Of a stretch of 32,443 nt of DNA, positions 10,586 through 18,892 are shown one piece after another (the first letter of the stretch is position 1; each line of letters opens with the position of its first letter). Location of the stretch: the NCBI GenBank assembly GCA_018303685.1, contig JAGVXS010000038.1, positions 1 to 32,443 on the forward strand, read 5' to 3'. The stretch comes from Candidatus Woesearchaeota archaeon. GTDB lineage: Archaea > Nanobdellota > Nanobdellia > Woesearchaeales > GW2011-AR4. The translations under genes and the position numbers were made by a program. A model generated the notes under the pieces. That model had not been told where the DNA came from, made no database searches, and saw nothing but the letters and a program-made list of their open reading frames with translations.

Positions 10586-11290
10586 TCACTTCCCAAAAAA
10601 CTTCATTCTCAAAGCCTCAAAAATAACTTTGAAGTATTCAGGTCCCTGCCTGAAATAATTCAAGTTTGACTTGCCAAATTCCCTTTTGTGGTAGCTTATT
10701 GGAATTTCCGCAAGCCTGAATCCTGCAAGGTGCGCCTTTATGGGAATCTCTATGTAAATTCCGAAGGTTTTGCTTTTTAGTTTTATTTTTTTTATGACTT
10801 CTTTTTTATAAGCCCTAAATCCAGATGTGAAATCCCGTATCGGAAGCCCTATAAGGACCCTGAAAACAAAGTTGAACAAGCCGCTTATCACAATCCTGCT
10901 CAAAGCCATGTCAGCTTTTCCGCCTTTCACGTATCTTGAGCCGCAAACCATGTCATAGCCGTTAAGAAGCCCCAGAAATTTTGGAATTTCAGAAGGGTCA
11001 TGGCTTAAATCGCCGTCCATTGTTATTATCACACTGCCTTTTGCATTGCCAAGCCCTTCCCTTATTGCATAGCCAACCCCTGGATTTTTTGTCCTGTTGA
11101 CAATCACAATCTCTTTTATCTGCCTTTTCAGGCTTTTCAGCATTTCAAGGCTGTCGTCAGTGCTGTTGTCATTCACAGCTATAATCTCGAATTTCTCATT
11201 TGTTTTCTGGAGCACGGAACAAGCGCTTTTCAGCAGCCTCACAAGGTTTTCAGATTCATTATGCGCCGGTATCACAAGGGAGTATCTCAT
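10586..11290 (-). CDS. GT2 glycosyltransferase, dolichol-phosphate mannose synthase-like
   Basis: SLVIPAHNESENL, IIAVNDNSTDDS, TMDGDLSHDP, TSGFRAYKKE. Confidence 0.88.
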   Translation of the reverse strand: MRYSLVIPAHNESENLVRLLKSACSVLQKTNEKFEIIAVNDNSTDDSLEMLKSLKRQIKEIVIVNRTKNPGVGYAIREGLGNAKGSVIITMDGDLSHDPSEIPKFLGLLNGYDMVCGSRYVKGGKADMALSRIVISGLFNFVFRVLIGLPIRDFTSGFRAYKKEVIKKIKLKSKTFGIYIEIPIKAHLAGFRLAEIPISYHKREFGKSNLNYFRQGPEYFKVIFEALRMKFFGK

Positions 11291-12021
11291 TTTTGCTTCA
11301 AATCCCTGTAAAGCATTCTCATCTCTTTCAGCAAGTCAATGACGACTCTTGGCTTCGGCAAATTCAGGAACCTGCCTTCAAACACAGGCTGCCCGAATCT
11401 CCTCGGGTAATGCCCCACCCCAATTTCCTTTATCTTAAAGCCCATTGCCCTTGCCTTTGCCAAAAGCTCTGTTGTTGCAACCCCTGTGCGGCATTTAAGG
11501 CTGATGCTGTCAATAACCCTTTTGCTTACCAATCTAAATGCACAATCCAAGTCGCGCTCTTTCACGTTGAACAAAAGCCGCATAATGGCATTGTAGATTC
11601 TTGATACTAATATCCTCATTAACGGGTCCTGCCTGTTTATCCTGTAGCCCGCTATCACATCGTATTTGCCTATATAAGGCACAAATTTCATGAACTCACC
11701 CAAGTCAAACTGGTTGTCGGCATCAGCATAAAATATGTATGGATATCTCGCATTTTTAAAGCCCATAACATTTGCATACCCTATTCCTTTCCTGTCCTTT
11801 GGCTGCACAATTAACCTTATTTTTTTGCTTCTTTTTGCCAGCCCCTTCACAGCGTCTATGGTGCCGTCTGTCGAGCCTTCATAGACAACAACAATAATCT
11901 CGTAATTGTTTGCAGCTTTCTTCAGAATTTTTTCCGCAGACTCAACCAATTTTGGGATGTTTTCCGCCTCGTTATAGGCGGGAAAAAACATTGTGATGTC
12001 CGGCTTCATTTTAATCAGCAA
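11287..12021 (-). CDS. GT2 family glycosyltransferase, divergent
   Basis: FFPAYNEAENI, VVYEGSTDGT (atypical), YADADNQFDL. Confidence 0.85.
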   Translation of the reverse strand: MLIKMKPDITMFFPAYNEAENIPKLVESAEKILKKAANNYEIIVVVYEGSTDGTIDAVKGLAKRSKKIRLIVQPKDRKGIGYANVMGFKNARYPYIFYADADNQFDLGEFMKFVPYIGKYDVIAGYRINRQDPLMRILVSRIYNAIMRLLFNVKERDLDCAFRLVSKRVIDSISLKCRTGVATTELLAKARAMGFKIKEIGVGHYPRRFGQPVFEGRFLNLPKPRVVIDLLKEMRMLYRDLKQK

Positions 12022-12724
12022 ACCTGTATCTTATTAGGTAAAATATTGCCTTGACCCCGTCAATCCATGTTATCTTTTTGCCCTCGCTGAATTTTCTCCC
12101 GAAAAAGTTTATCGGCACTTCATGTATCTTATAGCCTTTCTTGAGCAGCTTGGCTGTTATCTCAGGCTCGAAGTCAAACCTTCTTGCCCTTAAATTTATG
12201 TCGTTTAAAGCTTCCTTCCTGAAAACCTTGTACCCTGTTTCCATGTCGGTTATATTTGCATTGTAAAGCAAATTAGTCAGCAGCGTCAAAAGCACGTTCC
12301 CGATATAGTGGAGCTTGTACATTTTTTTGAGGTTCTTCCTTATGGCATTTATCCTTGAGCCGTAAACAACATCCGCATTTCCTTTTATTATAGGCTCCAG
12401 CAGCCTGCCGTATTCCTTTGGGCTGTACTCCAGGTCAGCATCCTGGATCAGTATAATGTCGCCTGTTGAGTTGTTAATGCCTGTTTTCACCGCAGCGCCC
12501 TTTCCCATGTTCTTTTTATGGCAAAAAATCTTTATCCTGCCTTTTGCCTTTTTCAGGATGCCACTTGTCCCGTCTGTTGAAAAGTCATCAACTACAATAA
12601 TCTCTTTTGCCATGCCTTTTATTTTTGTATTTTTTACCTCTTCAATAACCCTTGCGATTGTCTTTTCCTCGTTATAAACAGGGACTATAACTGACAGCTT
12701 TGGCATACCCAAGAAAAACCCCAA
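12011..12724 (-). CDS. GT2 glycosyltransferase, DPM1-like (likely start at MPKL, 12706)
   Basis: SVIVPVYNEEKTI, VVDDFSTDGT, IQDADLEYSP, DMETGYKVF. Confidence 0.88.
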   Translation of the reverse strand: MGFFLGMPKLSVIVPVYNEEKTIARVIEEVKNTKIKGMAKEIIVVDDFSTDGTSGILKKAKGRIKIFCHKKNMGKGAAVKTGINNSTGDIILIQDADLEYSPKEYGRLLEPIIKGNADVVYGSRINAIRKNLKKMYKLHYIGNVLLTLLTNLLYNANITDMETGYKVFRKEALNDINLRARRFDFEPEITAKLLKKGYKIHEVPINFFGRKFSEGKKITWIDGVKAIFYLIRYRFAD

Positions 12725-12746
12725 AATGTTTAAAAAACTATTGATT

Positions 12747-12794
12747 TTTTAGTAGCTGACAAAAGTAATTGCCCATAATAATCAGCTACTAAAA
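12747..12794. repeat. 13-bp inverted repeat TTTTAGTAGCTGA / TCAGCTACTAAAA, 22-nt loop
   Basis: Perfect arms 12747-12759 and 12782-12794 in the hldC/GT2 intergenic region. Confidence 0.7.
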
Positions 12795-12796
12795 TT

Positions 12797-12821
12797 AGAA
12801 AGACAAAACTTTTGTCTTTCT
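12797..12821. terminator. 25-nt palindrome AGAAAGACAAAA-C-TTTTGTCTTTCT directly after the hldC-like stop codon
   Basis: Perfect 12-bp arms, 1-nt centre; abuts the TAG stop at 12822-12824. Confidence 0.5.
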
Positions 12822-13307
12822 CTATTTGGCTTTTAGAATTTTATTTATCAAGCTGGTTGTGGAATAGCCTTTCAGCATCGGGATTAATGCAATTTTTCCC
12901 CCATTTTTCTGAACAACATCTTTTTCAATGATTTTATTCAGCTTATAGTCGCCAGCCTTTGCATGGATATCAGGCTTGATTTTGTCCAGCCATTTTCTGG
13001 GGTCCTTTTCGCCAAAAAGAAAAACATAGTCAATGCTTTCAAGCCCTGCCAGCACCCCAATTCTTGATTTCTCGCCGTTAACCGGCCTTTTGTCGCCTTT
13101 GATTTTTTTGACTGAAGCGTCAGTATTAACCCCGACAATCAGGACATCGCCAAGCCTTTTTGCAGTTTCAAGGCATTTTACGTGCCCCAGGTGCAGTATG
13201 TCAAAAACACCATTAGTAGTGACAATTTTCTTATTCTGCTTTTTAAGTTTCCGGGCTATATGGGCCAGCTGGCTGATTGTTTTTATCTTATTTTTTGTCA
13301 TTTTCAA
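12822..13307 (-). CDS. hldC: D-glycero-beta-D-manno-heptose 1-phosphate adenylyltransferase (RfaE2/HldC-like)
   Basis: TTNGVFDILHLGHVKCLETAKRLGDVLIVGVNTDASVKKIKG...AGDY...GYSTTSLI cytidylyltransferase-like signatures. Confidence 0.88.
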   Translation of the reverse strand: MKMTKNKIKTISQLAHIARKLKKQNKKIVTTNGVFDILHLGHVKCLETAKRLGDVLIVGVNTDASVKKIKGDKRPVNGEKSRIGVLAGLESIDYVFLFGEKDPRKWLDKIKPDIHAKAGDYKLNKIIEKDVVQKNGGKIALIPMLKGYSTTSLINKILKAK

Positions 13308-13818
13308 TTATCCATTGTGCAGCATCAACCAAGTCCTTTGCAAAATAATCGGGAGTTACCTCATTTTTGTGCTTTACGCCGTCTCCAGTAAGCACGTGTA
13401 TTGTCCTGCAGCCCATGCTTTTGCCCATCTCAAAATCGCTTTTCCTGTCCCCTATGACGAATGACTTCTTCAAATTAATGCCAAATTCCGTCTCGGCGTC
13501 CTTCAAAAACTTTGTTTTTGGCTTGCGGCATTCGCAGTTGTCCTCGGGCTTGTGGGGGCAAAAATACATTTTTTCAATCTTAATGCTGTGCTTTCCAAGT
13601 TCCTTAAGCAGATGGCTGCTGAACTTGTTGAAATCCTCCATGGTAAATATTCCCTTCCCGAGCCCGGCCTGGTTTGTTATGATAAAAAGCTTATAACCTC
13701 CCAATAGCCTCAGCCCCTCGGCTGCATTTGGAATCATCCTGAAGTCTTCTAGCTTATGGACATAGCCCTTGTCCTCAACCAATACGCCGTCCCTGTCAAC
13801 AAAAACAGCTGATGTCAT
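13288..13818 (-). CDS. gmhB: D-glycero-D-manno-heptose 1,7-bisphosphate phosphatase (GmhB-like HAD)
   Basis: FVDRDGVL, FIITNQAGLGKG, CPHKPEDNCECRKPKTKF, VIGDRKSDFEMG. Confidence 0.9.
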   Translation of the reverse strand: MTSAVFVDRDGVLVEDKGYVHKLEDFRMIPNAAEGLRLLGGYKLFIITNQAGLGKGIFTMEDFNKFSSHLLKELGKHSIKIEKMYFCPHKPEDNCECRKPKTKFLKDAETEFGINLKKSFVIGDRKSDFEMGKSMGCRTIHVLTGDGVKHKNEVTPDYFAKDLVDAAQWIIENDKK

Positions 13819-14786
13819 ATGCTCTCAATTTCCCTTTTTATCTCTTCAATGCTGACAGAAGCAGTCCCTATCTTTCCCACCTTGATGCCTGCTGCTATGT
13901 TTGCAAGGGTTGCCGCCTCTTTCAGGTTAGAGCCTGAGGCAATTGCAAGGGCTATCGTTGCAACAACAGTGTCGCCTGCGCCTATAATGCTGTAAACCTC
14001 TTTCGCCTTGGCGGGAATGTGTGTGGTGCTTCCATCCTTCTCAAATAAAGACATCCCCTTTTCCCCCCTTGTCACTAAAACATTTGCATTGAGGGACTTT
14101 AAGAGTTTGGTGCCCATCTCCAAAACAGCTTCGTCGCCATCCTCTATGCCAGTCATTTCGCTTGCCTCTGCATTGTTCGGAGTTACTAGGGTCACATTCG
14201 CATACAAATCCTTGTGTTTAGGCTTAGGGTCGACAATTACAGCCTTGCTGTGCTCTTTTGCCATCTGAATCAGCTTATCGCAGATTGAAGGTGTTATCAC
14301 GCCTTTCGCATAGTCTGAAATTATAATAACATCCACTTGCTTGATTATTTTATTAAAGAATGAAATCATTCTGTCTTCTATGTCTTTGTGCACATGGTCT
14401 TTCTTTTCATAATCAACCCGCAATAATTGCTGGCTTTTGCCTATTATCCTTATTTTTTGCGTGGTGGGCTTGCCCCTGTCAATAAATATCCCTTCAGTGT
14501 TTATGCCTTTTTTATTCAGCTCCTCCAGAAGGATGTTTTTTGCATCATCATTTCCCGCAATTCCGGCCATAAAAGCCTTTCCTGTAAGCGCTGAAATGTT
14601 GCTTGCGACGTTTGCAGCACCCCCCGCCTCATAAGTTTCCCTCAATACATTCACTACTTGCACCGGCGCCTCGGGGCTTATCCTTGACACATCCCCCCAG
14701 AGGTACTTGTCGAGCATGATGTCGCCTATCACAAGTATTTTCTTGTTCTTGAACTGCTCTAAAATCCTCAACAGCCTTTGCTTCAT
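13815..14786 (-). CDS. hldA: D-glycero-beta-D-manno-heptose-7-phosphate kinase (RfaE1/HldA-like, PfkB fold)
   Basis: VIGDIMLDKYLWGDVSRISPEAPVQVV, GGAANVA, SDYAKGV, VDPKPKH, GAGDTVVA. Confidence 0.9.
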   Translation of the reverse strand: MKQRLLRILEQFKNKKILVIGDIMLDKYLWGDVSRISPEAPVQVVNVLRETYEAGGAANVASNISALTGKAFMAGIAGNDDAKNILLEELNKKGINTEGIFIDRGKPTTQKIRIIGKSQQLLRVDYEKKDHVHKDIEDRMISFFNKIIKQVDVIIISDYAKGVITPSICDKLIQMAKEHSKAVIVDPKPKHKDLYANVTLVTPNNAEASEMTGIEDGDEAVLEMGTKLLKSLNANVLVTRGEKGMSLFEKDGSTTHIPAKAKEVYSIIGAGDTVVATIALAIASGSNLKEAATLANIAAGIKVGKIGTASVSIEEIKREIESI

Positions 14787-14836
14787 TTTTAATCACAACG
14801 GTTTACTTTTATCACCAATACTTCCAAAAGTCGTTC

Positions 14837-15007
14837 TTAGTTTTTTGATTTATTCTTAGTTTTTGACTTTTTTAATAACTTTGAAAAATATTCTGAATAT
14901 TTTATCCAGTTTTTTATAACTAAATAAACTAATACCGAAATTAAAATAATATTTATTGGATTTTTAAAATTTAATGGACTATTTAGCCAATCATTAATAA
15001 TTCCCAT
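14837..15007 (-). CDS. Small putative single-TM protein (56 aa)
   Basis: Manual translation MGIINDWLNSPLNFKNPINIILISVLVYLVIKNWIKYSEYFSKLLKKSKTKNKSKN*; starts 5 nt after the preceding stop; below ORF-track cutoff. Confidence 0.5.
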   Translation of the reverse strand: MGIINDWLNSPLNFKNPINIILISVLVYLVIKNWIKYSEYFSKLLKKSKTKNKSKN

Positions 15008-15012
15008 TTTAA

Positions 15013-15906
15013 TTAAATTTCATCAACAATCTTCCTGTGCAATGTCGGAATGGTTTTTTCATGCCTCTCAATTATGGCAAACCCTTCCCCTCCAAGCGAA
15101 GTCGGCCTTTGGACGACATTCTCTCTTGGCCTGTAGTGGTTTATCATGTCAAAATTCGCCGCAGTTATTTTCTCGACTTTAAACCCAAGGTTTCTTGCGA
15201 TTGTAAGCGCCTTTAAAAAAACTTCAGGCAGCACGACTGCCGAGCCCGCATTAATAACAACCCCTTCTTCAAGCCTGCTCACGCTTTCAGCAAAAATCTT
15301 GAAGTCATGGTAGCTTGTCTTTCCTACAGCAGCGCCGTCGCAGCTCGGGTGCTGGTGTATTATGTCTGTGCCGATTGCAACATGCACGGTTGCCGGAATT
15401 CCTAGTTTGTAGGCATTGTACAGGATGCTGCACTCCTTGTTTGGAAGGTTCAATTCATTTATTTTCTTTCCTATCGCATAGCCCATGCCATGGCTGTTTT
15501 TTGCGCCCTCTTTTATCGCTTCATTCAATATACTTCCTGTTTCCTCTATCATTCCGAATGTGCCGTCTTCGATTGTCTTTTCAACATACTCCGATGTTTC
15601 GCCTATAAGCGCAAGCTCAAAGTCATGAATCGGAACTGCCCCGTTCATTGCAATATGCTTTATTATTCCATTTTTCATCAAGTCTATGACAAGAAGGCTC
15701 ATGCCGACTTTTACGACATGTGCACCCATCATCAAAATTATCTGCTTTTTGTTCTTGTGGGCAAAAATTATTTTTTTTACCAAATCATCAAATTTTTTTG
15801 ACTCTATCAATATCCTAGAATTTGCAGGCTTAACCAAATCACTTAGCTTCACCTTATTTTTTCTCTGTTTTATTGATATTGTTTTTATCTTGCTGAAGTC
15901 TAGCAT
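15013..15906 (-). CDS. Conserved protein of unassigned function in the heptose operon; weak deoxyhypusine-synthase-like fold suspected
   Basis: 297 aa; GAHVVKVGMS, MNGAVPIHDFELALIGETSE, GTDIIHQHPSCDGAAVG. Confidence 0.6.
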   Translation of the reverse strand: MLDFSKIKTISIKQRKNKVKLSDLVKPANSRILIESKKFDDLVKKIIFAHKNKKQIILMMGAHVVKVGMSLLVIDLMKNGIIKHIAMNGAVPIHDFELALIGETSEYVEKTIEDGTFGMIEETGSILNEAIKEGAKNSHGMGYAIGKKINELNLPNKECSILYNAYKLGIPATVHVAIGTDIIHQHPSCDGAAVGKTSYHDFKIFAESVSRLEEGVVINAGSAVVLPEVFLKALTIARNLGFKVEKITAANFDMINHYRPRENVVQRPTSLGGEGFAIIERHEKTIPTLHRKIVDEI

Positions 15907-15908
15907 TT

Positions 15909-16487
15909 TTATCTCCCGAATAGCTCTTTTTCAGCCAACTCGCATATGATATGCAGGATCATAAGATGGGCTTCCTGGATTCTGGGAGTGTTGTCTGATG
16001 GGACAATTATCTCGACATAGCATGTGTTTTTCATTTTTCCGCCATTCTGGCCAAGAAGCCCGATAACTTTAACATTCATTTTTTCCGCCTTCTCAACAGC
16101 CTTTATTATATTTTGAGAGTTGCCGCTTGTAGATAATGCAATGAAAACATCTCCTTCATTTCCCAAAGCCTCAAGCTGCCTTTCAAATACCATTTCAAAT
16201 CCATAATCATTGCTTATCGCCGTCACAGACGCCAAATCTGTTGTCAATGCTATTGAAGGCAATCCTTTCCTTTCAAGCTTGAATCTTCCCACAAACTCGG
16301 CTGCAATGTGGACTGACTGACTGGCTGAGCCGCCATTGCCAGCCAAAAGTATTTTTTTATTATTTTTCAACGCGTTGACTATCAGCTTTACAGCCTCTTC
16401 TATCCTTGGAGCCAGAGACTTGCATGTCCCGATTGTTTCGGCGCTTTCCCCAATCATTGATTTTATTTTGTTCTGCATCAGCAACAC
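15909..16487 (-). CDS. gmhA: Sedoheptulose-7-phosphate isomerase (GmhA, SIS domain); likely ATG at 16476-16478
   Basis: [60 protein letters not shown]. Confidence 0.92.
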   Translation of the reverse strand: MLLMQNKIKSMIGESAETIGTCKSLAPRIEEAVKLIVNALKNNKKILLAGNGGSASQSVHIAAEFVGRFKLERKGLPSIALTTDLASVTAISNDYGFEMVFERQLEALGNEGDVFIALSTSGNSQNIIKAVEKAEKMNVKVIGLLGQNGGKMKNTCYVEIIVPSDNTPRIQEAHLMILHIICELAEKELFGR

Positions 16488-16489
16488 CT

Positions 16490-16510
16490 TAGTATGAATA
16501 TTTCATACTA
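16490..16510. promoter_or_regulatory. Putative operator: inverted repeat TAGTATGAA-TAT-TTCATACTA
   Basis: Perfect 9-bp arms; about 20-30 bp downstream of the minus-strand TATA box (TTTATATAC, 16524-16532), i.e. over the expected gmhA start site. Confidence 0.7.
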
Positions 16511-16611
16511 TACTCACAAACTAGTATATAAACCTTTCTATTTTTTAGGTCTTTTTAGTCAATAAAACACAAAAGCTTAAATAGTCATACTTTCTACTAC
16601 TATTTCATACC

Positions 16612-17361
16612 ATGGTAAAGCCAAAGATAGCGATATCGCTTGACAATTCGCTATTGAAGTTGATTGACTCTAAAGTGGACGGCTCTGTCATAAGAAGCAG
16701 ATCGCAGGCTGTAGAGTATTTTCTCAAGAAAGGGCTTCAGGAGCAGTCTGTAAGCGCAGCAGTCCTTCTGCTCAAGGGCGAGCATCAGCCAGTTGCCCTG
16801 AAGCAAGCCAAGGGCATGTCATTGATTAGGAACCAGATTGGCTTTTTTTCAAAATATGGGATAAGGACTGTGTATATTGTGACACAGCATACAAAAAACA
16901 TGAATTTACTGCTGCATGAAATTTCCAATGCCGGAATAAACGTTGAAATCATAGAAAAACAATCCAGAGGGAATGCAGATGCCCTGAAAGCCGTCAAAGA
17001 AAAAATAGCTGGCAACTTCATTGTAATGTCAGGCGACACCTACAACAATTTTGACTTGCTGAAGATGGTTAAAAAGCATGTTGAAGCTGAAAAAATGGCT
17101 ACAATGGGCCTGATGACTAGGGAAAAAACAAGCAGCTACGGGACAGCAATACTTGACGGAGACCTGATTGTCGATTTTGAGGAGAAGCCAAGGCATTACT
17201 CAACCAATATTGTGAATGCAGGAATCTACATTTTCAAGCCCGAGATTTTTGAATTGTTTGGGGATGCCATATCATTGGAAAAAGACTTGTTTCCAAAGCT
17301 TGCCAGAATGAAGCAACTGGTTGGGTTTTTCACGTATGGGGAATATTTGCATCTTGCTTAA
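16612..17361 (+). CDS. Ribbon-helix-helix domain fused to sugar-nucleotidyltransferase-like domain; putative regulator
   Basis: N-term KIAISLDNSLLKLIDSKVDGSVIRSRSQAVEYFLKKGLQE (RHH); C-term GNADALKAV, VMSGDTYNNFD, FEEKPRHYSTNIVNAGIYIFKPEIFE (NTP_transferase-like) without GxGTR. Confidence 0.8.
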   Translation: MVKPKIAISLDNSLLKLIDSKVDGSVIRSRSQAVEYFLKKGLQEQSVSAAVLLLKGEHQPVALKQAKGMSLIRNQIGFFSKYGIRTVYIVTQHTKNMNLLLHEISNAGINVEIIEKQSRGNADALKAVKEKIAGNFIVMSGDTYNNFDLLKMVKKHVEAEKMATMGLMTREKTSSYGTAILDGDLIVDFEEKPRHYSTNIVNAGIYIFKPEIFELFGDAISLEKDLFPKLARMKQLVGFFTYGEYLHLA

Positions 17362-18500
17362 ACCATCTTCTCCACTTCTTTCAGCACATCGTCAACGCTT
17401 ATGTTCTTCATGCACTTCTGGTAGTCATTGGAATTCTTGGGATACAGGCAGTCCGGTACTTCCCCTTTGTGTACGTTAATGCACGGGCTGAACTCACAGT
17501 TGTAGCCCTTGTACAGCCCGATGTTCCCTTTTCCGTAAGGCCCGAATCTTGCAGGAAGGTTAGGTCCAAACAATCCGAGTGTTTTAATGCCCTGTGCTGC
17601 AGCGATGTGCATCGCACCAGAATCATTTCCAACAAACAGCTTGCATTTTATCATCAAGTAAAATAATTGGTTTAAATTAATGTGTCCTGCCGTATTTATT
17701 GTCTTGCCTTTGTTTTCCATTTTTGCCTGTATTGATTTTATTAAATAGCCCTCTTCCGGTATTCCAGTAAAAATAATTTTTGCATTATGCCTTTCTATAA
17801 TTTCGTCGCAAAGCTCTGCATATCTTTCATATGGCCACATTCTTGCTTTTGCCGACTCGGCAGCTCCCGGAGCAACACAGATGACAAAGTCATTGCTTTG
17901 GATTTTATTGTTTTTTAAAAATTTATCAATGAAAGTTTTGTCATTTTTAGAAAAATTTAACTTATGCAGTTTGCTTGCATCATGCGCAATACCCAAAGCC
18001 CTGATTAAATCCAGAAATGTCTGCACAGCATGCTGCTTGTCGTTATACCTGACTTTATCATTGTACAACCTAGCCCTGGAGCCGTGGGAATATCCAACAA
18101 CCCTTTTTCCCGCAAAAAAAGAAATAATTGCCGATATATTGAGGTACTCCTCCATGTCCACAACCAAGTCGTATTTTTTTATGTTTTTGAAAATAAAGTT
18201 AAGAACTGAAAATGGATTTGGCTTTATTAAACAGACTTTATCAATGCTTTTATTTCCAAAAAACACGTCCTTGTTTCTTGCAGTTGCCAGAATGTTTATC
18301 TCGGCATTTGGAAAATTCTTTCGCAGGGCTTCAAGCGCAGGCAGCACTAGAACTGTCTCGCCAATTCCCCAAAGCTGGACTGCAAGAATTTTTTTATATT
18401 CAATTTTTTTGATTTCAGCATTTCTTCTGCTGAACAAGCTCAGGATATTGCACACTAAGTTCCCGACATGCCTGTCAATGAATTTGATTAAAAATACCAT
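17358..18500 (-). CDS. Glycosyltransferase family 9 (heptosyltransferase-like)
   Basis: ILAVQLWGIGETVLVLPALEALRKNFPNAEI, FVGNDSGAMHIAAAQGIKTLGLFGPN, CEFSPC. Confidence 0.9.
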   Translation of the reverse strand: MVFLIKFIDRHVGNLVCNILSLFSRRNAEIKKIEYKKILAVQLWGIGETVLVLPALEALRKNFPNAEINILATARNKDVFFGNKSIDKVCLIKPNPFSVLNFIFKNIKKYDLVVDMEEYLNISAIISFFAGKRVVGYSHGSRARLYNDKVRYNDKQHAVQTFLDLIRALGIAHDASKLHKLNFSKNDKTFIDKFLKNNKIQSNDFVICVAPGAAESAKARMWPYERYAELCDEIIERHNAKIIFTGIPEEGYLIKSIQAKMENKGKTINTAGHINLNQLFYLMIKCKLFVGNDSGAMHIAAAQGIKTLGLFGPNLPARFGPYGKGNIGLYKGYNCEFSPCINVHKGEVPDCLYPKNSNDYQKCMKNISVDDVLKEVEKMV

Positions 18501-18549
18501 ACTATTGGTGGGATAAGAGGCTATTTAAACTTATACTCACAAAATCGTC

Positions 18550-18888
18550 TTATTTCTTCCTTCCCTTAATCGCAATCTCCCTTACAATGGACTCTAGCTG
18601 CTTTTTGTTCTTCTTTGTAATAGTATATATGTAGAAAATTGCCAGAGTCAGAAACAGGAACCCGGTCATCACGAGGAAATCAAGCGCCCTGAAGAAGCCC
18701 AAGGGCTTTATTATGGGGTCCAGTATGGAAGGAAACATTGCAATGGCAACAAGCACAAACCATAAAAAAATCCAAAACCCAAACTCCTTTGCATTAAACT
18801 CCTTTCTTTTATAATTCAGGAAAGAGTAATACAGCATGAACAGCCCAAACAATACCCCTGCTATCTGGATTCCGAGTATTTTCGCCAT
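18550..18888 (-). CDS. DUF2304-family small membrane protein
   Basis: 112 aa, three hydrophobic helices, adjacent to a DPM1-like GT2 as is typical for DUF2304. Confidence 0.7.
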   Translation of the reverse strand: MAKILGIQIAGVLFGLFMLYYSFLNYKRKEFNAKEFGFWIFLWFVLVAIAMFPSILDPIIKPLGFFRALDFLVMTGFLFLTLAIFYIYTITKKNKKQLESIVREIAIKGRKK

Positions 18889-18892
18889 TGCA

